Part shown: piece by piece, positions 1 to 9,930 of the stretch
How the letters are laid out: every line of letters begins with the position of its first letter
How positions within the stretch are numbered: position 1 is the first letter of the stretch
Assembly: GCA_965153455.1 (NCBI GenBank)
Contig: OZ234494.1
Span: forward strand, 24,428,001 to 24,492,000
Source of the DNA: Sphagnum compactum
Lineage: Eukaryota; Bryophyta; Sphagnopsida; Sphagnales
DNA length: 64,000 bases
Reading direction: 5' to 3'
Notes under the pieces: generated by a model
What the model saw: only the letters and a program-made list of their open reading frames with translations
What the model was told of the DNA's origin: nothing
Databases searched by the model: none
Made by a program: the position numbers and the translations under genes

Positions 1-2
1 AT

Positions 3-86
3 ACAACTGTTCTTCCTATAGAGTCTTTAATACCTGAAGGACAGATTCTCACAATCTCTCCAGCAAATTTAAGCAGATATATTTGA
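3..86 (+). CDS. possible C-terminal end of an upstream gene (partial)
   Basis: The frame beginning at base 3 is open from the window edge and ends at a TGA at 84-86, giving about 27 residues that include LIPEGQILTISPANLSRYI. The peptide has a protein-like mix of residues, and the sequence after the stop is T-rich like a plant 3' UTR. I do not recognise the family. An open stretch of this length can occur by chance, so the call rests on composition and position only. The rest of the gene would lie to the left of the window. Confidence 0.35.
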   Translation, partial: TTVLPIESLIPEGQILTISPANLSRYI

Positions 87-3000
87 AGATTGGAGGTTAA
101 TAGTTCTTTTATCTGTTTGAAGAATTTAATTGATTGCCATGTTTTGAAGAGCTATCTTACTTGTAAGTGTCTGTGGAAGGCACAATTTGTCTTCACACAT
201 GCAATTTCTCTAGCCATCTATATATTAAGACTGTTGTTTGTTTTGCTGTGCTTTTGGTGTTTTCGAAAAGCCCATGATCAGGCAGTTTTGTTTCATTATT
301 TTTGGACTGATGGTGCAAATGGCTTTGAATTTAGAGTGGTTTTTTTTGCTGAAACTTAAATTTCATAAAACTGATTTTTCCACACTCGGGTTTTTTGGAA
401 ATCAGTGCTTTTTAGAGACTTGACAAAGTTTCCTTTAAAGTTATATCTAGCCTTGAAGCTGATTTCACTTGGGCCAATGGTACAAGGGGCTAACTAGTTC
501 ACATGATCAAATGAGTCTGTAATGAGTTTTATTATTGTTTTTTATGTGAACAACCATGTTTTTCACATTTAACACAAAAACAAGTCTTTGCATCATCAAT
601 AACTTCTTCTTGTAGGATGCACTTTGAACTTCTGAAGTTTGCATGTGGTGCTTAGTGCTTATGATGCACTTAATGTAATATTGTGTAACATAATTTAGGG
701 CAACTTACACATTAGAGATGATGCTTTAAGCATCCCAGTTTTTCTTGTTACCAAGTTATGGTGGCGGTGTTTATCATGGCCATAGTGATTGATACCTTTT
801 GTGTGAAGGGTGCAAGTGGACTTACTAGTAAATAGTGTCGCTATGGTTGAAGGTCGTGTTTACTAAGGATGAAACTATGAGGGATTTTATATTGAAGGGA
901 TTGAAGTCAATTGGACATGGCAGTTGTTGTCCATCATTTAAAGTAAATGTGAAAATGTTGTGAAAGTGTGCACTTTGCAGTATGTCCCGTAGTGTCAACA
1001 ATGCTTTGCTTGATTTTGATCAAGCAAAGTCTCAAGAGGTACTGAATAATATGTTTGGGTATTTTTTCTAATAAGACTTTCTTCAATGGTGGTGCTTGTG
1101 TGTATGTTACACGGTAGTTAGTGCAATTTATCGAGGGTGATGGTAATTGTGATTGTTGGATGGGTGGAGAGGAAGCATCAATATTGAAGGCAATATGGCA
1201 AGCATGATGTTGGAACATGGACATGCAAGGCATAGCAAAGGCTTTGAAAGTTGTAAAATGTAATGGATAGGAATTAGTGACGTAGATTGTGGTTGGTTCC
1301 AAACTCCAAACTTCATTGACTCACTAAGTTGTAAAATCTTAAATTATGAAAGATCATGAATATGTTGTTTTATGCCCAAGACTCCCTACTTTTTGTTGTG
1401 CAAGTGTTGAAAGTAAGGTGATCCAATAGCTTGGTAGGTTTTGCCAAGAATTTTGTTGGTTAGATTACATGTTTCCGATGATTCTTCATATATTGGGCAC
1501 ACATTCATACAAGAATCCATGGTTGTGAGGGAGTTTCAAAAGTGATTTCCAAATATCATGATGGAGCATTTTGGCACATTGAGCCATTTAGAGCCCTTGA
1601 CATGTTTCCAATGACTCATGTATAGTGAATTTTCAAGGTTTAGGTGATCATTGCTTAAGGTTTCAAATAGGGGTGTAGAAGATGGGGTGTGAAGTATGGA
1701 ATCAAAATGGACTAGTGTGGCATGGTGGATCAAGTCCCTTGATTTCTCTTGGGTTCATATGTTCCCAATATGATCCCAATGAGACTTATGTTTCCAATAC
1801 GATCCCAAAACTCACATCTCTTGATGCACAATTTCCTTGGTGTGGTGGTCATTCTCTTGATCAAGTCCAAAACTAGAATGTGGGTTTTGGGATCATATTC
1901 CTTGCTCTTTATACAAATTTGTAAGGATTTCTAAATTGACATCAATAGGCATAACCTTCAAAGTTGTAATCTTGATTCATATTTGCCACAATCAACGAGT
2001 AAGAACAAATTTGCTTTTATGTAACATGACATAATTTGTTTTCAATTAAAATGTGACATACATTTTCATCATGGAAAATCACCCATCTAACTACTATTAT
2101 CAAAATAAGATGTTTGCCTTTGGCTCTCATATGGGATTTGATTTTGTTATCATCATCTTTTGTTGATTTATGGATGTTATTTTGCCATTATTCACAATTA
2201 AGCGTGTTTCCACCTAACAAGAGACTTTTCAAGATGATTATTTACTTCAAGGTGGTTACTTCAATGATTATTAACCATGTTTGTTTACAACAAGGGTTCT
2301 AATATTAGGTCCATTTTAGATGAGGGTGTTCAAGGTGTGTGGTCCAATGAAATAGAGCAATTCGCAATTCTATTGGATGAGAGCCATCAATTGGAGAGCA
2401 CTAAATTGGACCCATGGCCATTAGATGAGGGTCCGAGACCAAAAAAGTGGCAAATCAAGGCTAAACCTACATGGCACCATTTTGGAGGGAAAATCAATTG
2501 GTTTGGACCCTCATAAAAGCTTAAAAGAAGAGCTCATGATTTGAAGAAGCAATAAATATGCAAGCTAGGGTCCAAGGTAGAGTCCAACTCAAGGATACAA
2601 TATGCTTCAAGGGGGTCCAAATTGGTTCTTAGGAATTTGGACCTTGGACCCCATCTAAAGTGAGCATTTAGTGTACTTATATATATATAAGTTGTTGAAT
2701 AGACTTGTGTTTGAGTGTGAAGAAAAAATGCTCTTGGGAGGTCTGAATTTTGTTCTTAGTTAGCTTGAATGAACTAACAAAATAGATTAGTGTGACTCAT
2801 ATTAATTAGTTGGGGGGCGAGGTGGGGCTCAAGGTACAATTTCCTTTTGTAACAAATTGATTGATTGGCCTAGGAGGGAAAAAACCCTTTCTCAAAGTCC
2901 AAAGTTTAATAGTCCCTAAAAAAGGGAATTTCCATTCCACTCTAAAGTGAAAGTGATATGAAACAACAACACTTTATTATGGTTTAAATTGTACACATGC

Positions 3001-3600
3001 AATAATCCCCAAAGTAGAAGAAAGGTGGTGTTCGTCCCCCTTTGGCCCATATCTATATAGGTGAGAGGAATACAACATTTGCCAAAGCATATAACCTCAA
3101 CTTGAACTTGCCTAATACCGTGAACCTACCAACATTAGTTTGAACATTTTGTTGATGTATGCAATATGCTAATCTCTCGACCATTATTTTCCTAGATTTC
3201 AAGAACCAAGGACTTTAACATTTTATTAACCTTATCAAATTTTAGAATTTTAATCAATTTTGCTAACTTTGGGGTTAAAATATTTGGATGTACTCAAATA
3301 TTGTGGTTTCATGAACATAGCTTGGACAAATAGATAAAATACTTAGAGATGGCACAACACACAAAAATGCATGTCGACCTTGATCAACTGAATTTCAAGG
3401 AAAGACATGTTTAGTTCAATTTCCATGGTTCATGCTTATGAAAATATTGCCGATTTTTTATGTTTTTATAAGTGATAGGAGGTAAATGTTTGGCATAATA
3501 AAATTATCCTTAAGATAAGCTTTACTTTGGGCTTGACTTCGATCCTCACTATATTCATTCATTCTCACTTTTGAGCTATCCATTTAAGTGCATACAAGTG
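87..3600. other. intergenic DNA, no recognised gene
   Basis: AT-rich sequence with only short ORFs, none with a recognisable domain. The first kilobase is T-rich and may include the 3' UTR of the gene ending at 86. Around 2,280-2,520 there is a 79-codon open stretch in somewhat more GC-rich, repeat-like sequence, which could be a transposon remnant. I could not assign it. Confidence 0.5.
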
Positions 3601-3639
3601 CACATCACTCTTCAAAACTAAGGATGAACTCCCAATAGT

Positions 3640-4165
3640 TACAACCATACTTTCTTTTTTAATTAGATTACGATCTACCTAGATTATGGTCACATATATT
3701 AGGAGACACCTAATTAAGGTGCTAAATAGGTTAAGGCCTACCTAACTCCCTATTAATAATGATCTACCCACCTACCTACATATGGGCTACTCACCTACCT
3801 ATGTAACTCCCTTTTGCACAATACGAGTTAATTTTATGTAATCCTTTCAATAACTCCTATGTATCCCTTAACTTTAAAATCCCTAGTCCCACAAGTAGGC
3901 TCTATGTAGCTTTATAAATAACCTTTAGGTTTCCCACACTTAGATAGGACCTTAAGTGTCTCCCTATCTAACCTTACATAAACCCCAAATAGTCTCTTAA
4001 TTAGTACTCCTTAGTATCCCATAACTTAGGTAGACCTTTAAGTGTCTCTTTAAATAATCCCTAAATAGCCCCTTAAATGGCCTCTAGATATCTCCTAACT
4101 TAAAAAAAACCCTAACTAACCCTTAAATGGGCTTTGTGCAATGCCCTAAGTTCCCTTTAGGATAA
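3640..4165. repeat. degenerate tandem array, CCTTA/CCTAA-rich
   Basis: Loosely periodic repetition of short phrases such as CCTAACTCCC, CCCTTAAATGG and CTTAAGTGTCTC over about 500 bp, with few G residues on this strand. It looks like an old, diverged minisatellite. No terminal repeats were found around it. Confidence 0.55.
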
Positions 4166-7100
4166 CATATGTAAGCCCTTAGTAGACATGTAGACACAAG
4201 CAAAACATAGAAAACATGAGAAAACTCAAATCTTCTTAGGTTATTTTCTTTTAACATAATCCCATCATATATTTTGATTGTCATCCTTAGTTTTTTTTTA
4301 ACCTAGGGTTTCATTATTGGATTTTAATATTTTTGTGGATAACTTTAATGTATAAAATATATTTAGACGATAATATTATAACTATTGGCATAACTTTGAA
4401 TACTAAATAATATATGCATAACATTAATTCCCATGTTTATTGCTTTCTATTTGGTGTTTACATTTAAATTTTTCCATTTTCTTCTTCTTTAATTCTTTTT
4501 GAGTGCCCTATTGGTTTGTTTGAGAACATAACTAAACATAAACAATAAATAAAATATTTTGTGCAATAGAGAATGTAGGATGATGTTATGATTTAGAAAG
4601 TGCAATATTATTTGTTGTTAGTTTCAAAATGCAACATGACGAACATTGGGTAAAAAATCTATTTGAAAATTACAACATGTCATTCGACCAGTTGTTGGTT
4701 GTTTTCACATTAAGATCTTGTTTTATGAGTTAAAATTAAAAAAAGGATGAGGTAAGATGTCTAGTTTTTTTTTCCATGCATTTTTCTCTTTATTTAGGAG
4801 TGGTTGAAAACATTCTTGGGTGGACCCACTAAGAACCATCTTGCCAATATCAAAGGAAAGTTGAACCCAATTTTAAACATTAGATTATTTATACTTATAT
4901 ATTTGTTTATTGAATTGAACCATGTAGCTATGTTTTCCCCACCTATACACACACACGTACAAAAAATTGTAAATGTCTAAAAAATGTGCTATATATTGAC
5001 AGTTTGATTTTTTAATTCTTGACCCATTTTTTATCCTTTTTTTGGAAGTGTCCGTACATTTACACATTATATTATTTTTCTTGTTTATTTTAATACATGC
5101 CAAGTGGAATGGCCTCAATTAGTTATGGAGGAAATAAAAAGCAAAAATATTTATTGTTTATATTATGGACATCAATGACCTTTCAGGACTTTTTATTCTT
5201 AACTTTTAAAATTCATAATTAAAATGATAATTATTTCAATCAATTATTTATAAAAGAAATCAAGTAGATGGGCATTTGAAGTACTCTTTAAAAAATTTAA
5301 TTAGTAAATAAATAAAAAATACATTCCTCTTGTATTGTTGTTAAAAAAAAATCTCATATGTTGTTTTAAATTTTGATGGGTTTAAAAATCAATTTGGAAT
5401 GTGACATTTCTAATGGGTCTGCCTAAGGATGCATGTGCCAAATTGGAATGGAATTGACAACTTTTCAAAAAAAATGTTCAACAACAAAAACATATGAAAA
5501 TTTTGAAGCAAATATGTTGTTCAAACAAGATTATCAATCCACCTTCATATCTTTCTAATTCCCCAAACCTCTAACAAGATGACTACAAGAACATAATTGA
5601 TCCTCTAGGAAGAATCTAAAGGAATGCGCTCATAAGTCATTTCTTGCCTTTCAATATTTAGAATTCTTTGTTGTGTTGTATAAGTTGTTAAAGGTGGATT
5701 GGTTTGATTGACAATGTTGTTTGATGATTTTACATGAGATGTTGAATGTACATTTGATTTTAGCTTGTTGTCAATCCCAATGGCTAAGTTGTTTAGAATA
5801 AAAACAATATAAATGATACCAATTGGAATGATGAAAAAAATTACATTTAATCCCCAACAAACAAGAAATGTTTTCAATTTTTTCTCCCACTATGAAATTT
5901 ATTTTGTTATTGGCCTTATAGTGCATTTCACATTGCATTGATCCTTGAAGATGGATATCATTGTCTATTATCAAAATCTGAACTTTTTTTCGTTCATGGG
6001 ATTTTTTAACAATATGAATGAGAGGAGAATGACATTGAGGTCATTTTATCTTTCATGTTCCCTTTTTTTTCATTTATAAAGACGTACATTACCTTTCTTT
6101 TTCTTTTTCTTTTTCATTTTTAGATGTGCATTTTGGTTGTGAAACATAGACTACAATGCAATTTGGGTTTTATTGAGTGAACTTAAGGAAACCTTTGTTA
6201 TAGTGTGACCTTTGTTGTAACAAACATGTATTTGTGGTGTCATAGTTGTGGGGTGGTTGCTTGTAGCTTAAAGGGAACAAGGTATTTTGATTTTGAACAT
6301 GAATCTTTTGGAGCATCAAAATGTTATTGATACTTTGACAACATGTAATTTATGGAACCACTTGTCAAATGCTACCTTTGATTATTGCTCAACATGCATA
6401 TCTTGCTAGAGCTTTTGTAACACATGTTCTCCATCTACAAGTTTTGTCTCATAACTTATAAGTGGAGAACATGCAAGAATACCCCTCGATTGGGCTCATA
6501 GTATCATCATTAGGGACCTTATAATCAATGGGTTTGCCAATGTTTCAATTGTGCTTCATTTCTACTATAAAAACTAAAGAAAGAAAAAATGGACATAATG
6601 ATGAAGGTCAGCCTCAAGATGTGTCAAGACTTCCCAATTAGGAAGTGGAAAAACTAGTGATCAATTAAAAGCTAGGGAAGGAAACTTCTTAGCATTATAA
6701 TGAACTTCACTAGCAAAGCATGAAAGAGGCAAAATGGGGAAGTTTTAAAAGGTTTGTATTAGTTAGATTGTTATTGATTTGTGTGCAATGAATGTGGGAC
6801 AAAGTTGGATAAAACACAAAATGATCAAAAAATCTCGTCATGTTGACATAACAATGTAAAACAATAATGGACATTGTTCAAGAGTGAATGAATAATGTTC
6901 ACAATTCATGTAAGGGGTAGAAGCATATTAGAGTGGACTTTAATCAAGTTTTGTTGTATATAACTCAAATTCATTTGAGAAATTTAGCAAAAATGAAATG
7001 ATTAATCGAAACTTATATTTTAATCCTCCTAGCTTTGAAAAAAAAAATACACTAAAAATAGCAATATTTAATCAAAGGTGAACTTTGCAATGAAAAATAT

Positions 7101-7316
7101 AAAATCTAAATTTTAAAATTTATGGTTATGAACTTTTTGTTTTCATTGGAGTTAAAAACATATTTACAACTTTGGAAGAGGAACTTTACATTTTCTAGCA
7201 TTTCTAGTGGTGCTTTACTCTCCTCGGACATAACCAAAATATGGGTACCACCCTCAGCTGCCACCTTGGGTGATACCCTTATTCTGGTGAGGACCTTGAC
7301 ATTGGGCCTTACCTAC
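4166..7316. other. intergenic AT-rich DNA, nothing recognised
   Basis: Long AT-rich stretch with homopolymer runs and ORFs under 95 codons, none resembling a known protein. No RNA gene or terminal repeats were seen. Confidence 0.5.
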
Positions 7317-7355
7317 CTACCACCCAACTGCAGTAGGTACTGAGTTGGGTAGTAG
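7317..7355. repeat. perfect-length hairpin (13-bp arms) in the region upstream of the SPS gene
   Basis: CTACCACCCAACT at 7317-7329 is matched in 12 of 13 positions by the reverse complement AGTTGGGTAGTAG at 7343-7355, with a 13-base loop. A further TTGGGTTGGGG motif and a long G-run follow. Function unknown. Confidence 0.6.
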
Positions 7356-7372
7356 AAGAAGGTACCTAATTG

Positions 7373-7401
7373 GGTTGGGGGGGGGGAGGGGGGGAGGAGG
7401 A
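7373..7401 (+). repeat. G-rich run with G-quadruplex potential
   Basis: Nearly uninterrupted G with two A interruptions on the plus strand (GGGTTGG, then a ten-G run, then further G tracts). It lies about 1.9 kb before the probable SPS transcription start. Quadruplex formation is inferred from composition only. Confidence 0.55.
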
Positions 7402-7847
7402 ATGATAAATGTAATAAATTATTGTTTGTTGTTGCTGCTGACAAAAGAGTGTCATGACAAAAGGGATTTCTTTCTTTAGCAGCAAATGAAACTGAGTAAT
7501 GTGATAATGGAGGAAGAGGAAGAGGAGGAACTCACAAACCTTCAAAGCTTCCCTTCTTCATCACCACCACACACTTGGCAGAATTTTTGTAGAAACCTTC
7601 AACACTTGGCATGCTTGCAAGTGCCCATCTAGCACCCAAATGATTGATTGATTGTGTGTTGCATTCAGTGACTTTCCAATTGTCAGTTGACAAGTGCAGA
7701 GAGGTAGCCAAAGAGTTTGAGAAAACCCATCTCAGCTGATTATTTAAAGTCCATCAGGTTTTCTAGTTTTTATCCATCCACCACAAAACAACAACAAAAG
7801 TATTCTAATTTTCACTATGGTACCTATTTGACATGTGAGGAAATTTT

Positions 7848-7872
7848 TTCTTCTTCTTCTTCTTCTTCTTCT
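7848..7872. repeat. TTC microsatellite
   Basis: Eight consecutive TTC/CTT units within a T-rich stretch. Simple sequence repeat with no coding context. Confidence 0.8.
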
Positions 7873-8203
7873 GCTTCAGAGTTGGTCATCTCCCACAAGA
7901 AACATTGTGTGGGTGGGTCCCTTCTTCCTTCCATTGTACACTTAGTAGTCTAGTAGCAGTGTTCATAGAATAATCTTTGCATCAAAAGTGGAGCTCAAAA
8001 GAAAGTGGAGAAGTGGACTTCAAATTGAAGAAGTTGGGACTAACAAAGTTGATAAAGATAAGCACTAACTCAAAAAAAAGGGACTTAAAGTGGGAAGTTC
8101 AATTGCTTTTGAGATTTTGGTAGCTCTTCTTTTGGGTTGTGAATCCAAAAGAAGAGGAGGGGAAGATACTTGATAGCAAGAAAAAAGAAAAAAAAATCCA
8201 CCC

Positions 8204-8304
8204 ACCTTTTATCACTAGATGATAAACCCTAGAAACACCTTTTTATCACTAGATGATAAACCCTAGTAACACCTTTTTATCACTAGATGATAAACCCTAG
8301 TAAC
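8204..8304. repeat. three-copy 34-bp tandem repeat
   Basis: The phrase ATCACTAGATGATAAACC followed by CTAG starts at 8,211, 8,245 and 8,279, giving an exact 34-bp period with almost no divergence between copies. Each unit contains inverted ATCA/TGAT arms around CTAG. The array lies about 1.65 kb upstream of the SPS start codon. Confidence 0.85.
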
Positions 8305-8718
8305 CCATGAGCAAATTATGGAACACACATGGTTATTTATAAACTTTTCATCCACTTTTTCTATCAAGCCCAATGGAATAGTATTATTAGACCATGGTCC
8401 CATAAACCTTGCATGCACTTTTTTTTTAATTATCAAGCACAATGGAAAAGGATTAGATAATAATAATTCCATTCTAATCACCAACATCTTTAATATTCAA
8501 ATATGAGATATTCATTATTTCATTACAAAATTGCAATTACATGTCTCTGTCAGTGCATGCATGTCAATAATTGTGATGAAAAAACATTAAATTTTTAAAA
8601 AATTATTTATAAATAAATAAAAACCCCAACTGTTGATTAATGTCTAGGTTTTAGAAAATCATACATGGCCCACAATGGCCCCAAGAATCAACTAGAGAAT
8701 GAATGAATCAAACAATCT

Positions 8719-8750
8719 AGGTAATAATAATAATAATAATAATAATAATC
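8719..8750. repeat. AAT microsatellite
   Basis: About nine AAT/TAA units in a row. A shorter TAA run follows at about 8,832-8,850. Confidence 0.85.
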
Positions 8751-9284
8751 TTGCTTATATATATTTTTTATATTTTTATTATATAATTTTTCTTTGAGTT
8801 TTGACATTGAAGATTCTAGAGGTTAATTAATTAATAATAATAATAATAATCTAGAGGTTAATTAGATTGGTGCACTAGGCTTACAATTCTTAAGAATTCT
8901 TCCACTGCTTTAAAGATGCCTAGCGAATATTCTGCATGGCAAAGGGATCCTCCAAATACAAAGGGCAAAAAAAAACATTGCCTGTTTTTTTATGTCAGAA
9001 GAATCATCACCCAAGCTACCTACCTACTTACCTACCTACCTACCAGGAATCTCTGGAATGTTGGAATATGCCAAAACCCACCACCCCATTCGTACTCTCC
9101 TCAGAAGTGTTTTTTTTGTTTTTTTTTAAAATAATTTTTTTTAATAAATTAATTTAAGGAATTTTATTATGTAGCTTAAATGGCAATCATGGATATGAAG
9201 ATGTTTAAAAAGATGTTGACCATCCCTAGGAAGATTTAGCCAAATGTAACTACTTATCTTTTAGTCAACCTTTTATTTTATGGC

Positions 9285-9293
9285 TATATATAC
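9285..9293 (+). promoter_or_regulatory. probable TATA box of the SPS gene
   Basis: TATATATAC within GGCTATATATACACAC, about 640 bp before the SPS start codon. From here to the ATG the sequence looks like a plant 5' leader, with GA- and T-rich tracts. The transcription start would fall near 9,315-9,325. This is inferred from motif and position. Confidence 0.45.
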
Positions 9294-9563
9294 ACACTGA
9301 AAACGAAATAAATAAAAAAAAAATCTGACAATTTTCACTATTTCTTTTCCCCTCCTCACTTCTGGCGACTAAAAACCCTCCAAAATCACTTCATTAATTG
9401 TTTTTTTTATTTTTTATAAATTCTCTTTTCAGCGAAAAGGCTGAGGAGTTTTTCATTTTTCTCTATTTTTTAAATTATTTTTGGCGAAAATCGATTTTTT
9501 TTAGTTTTTTTTATTTCTCTTTTTTGGCGAAAAGGCTGCTCCTCAGCTCTTTTGCCCTAGAAA

Positions 9564-9812
9564 ATGCCTACAAGTCACAACCAAACTTGGGATCTGGGGA
9601 AGAAGAGGAAGACAAACAAGCAAAAGCAAAGAAAAGCAAAACTCAGCTCAACTGCTTACTCTCACTTGCATTTAGTTGAGAGCTTGCCAGATCCAAGCTT
9701 ATATGAACAAGAGAGAGCAAGACACACTAGCAGACAGAAGGAGAGACAGACAGAGACAGAGAGAGAGGAGCTTGCACAAAGCTGTGAACTTGATCTTCAA
9801 GGGAGGAGTTGA
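9564..9812 (+). other. upstream ORF 1 in the SPS leader
   Basis: An ATG at 9,564 opens 82 codons ending at 9,812 in the probable SPS leader. The peptide is very polar and rich in K, R, E and Q, so it is unlikely to be a folded protein. If the leader is unspliced, the ORF would be met before the SPS start and could lower its translation. An intron in the leader could remove part of it. Confidence 0.4.
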
Positions 9813-9930
9813 AAGAGGAGTGAGTGGGTGGGCTGCTGCTGCTGCTTTGGGTGCTTGTGGAATTTGCAAAATTGGGGAGAGAGAGATCGTTGGGTTGTTG
9901 GATTGTTGGGCTTTTGGTGTGTTGCAGTGA
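9703..9930 (+). other. upstream ORF 2, overlapping the SPS start codon
   Basis: An ATG at 9,703 opens 75 codons. Its TGA stop (9,928-9,930) shares its last base with the SPS ATG (9,930-9,932), giving the arrangement TGATG. This geometry would favour termination-coupled reinitiation on SPS if the leader is unspliced. However, TTGCAG just before the ATG also resembles a 3' splice site, so a leader intron is a real alternative. Confidence 0.4.

Larger units (their letters stand above)
7402..9284. other. upstream region of the SPS gene
   Basis: AT-rich flank leading to the SPS TATA box. It holds the TTC microsatellite, a three-copy 34-bp repeat (from 8,204) and AAT/TAA microsatellites at 8,719-8,750 and 8,832-8,850. 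No protein-coding gene was recognised. Distal promoter elements may be present but cannot be assigned by eye. Confidence 0.5.
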
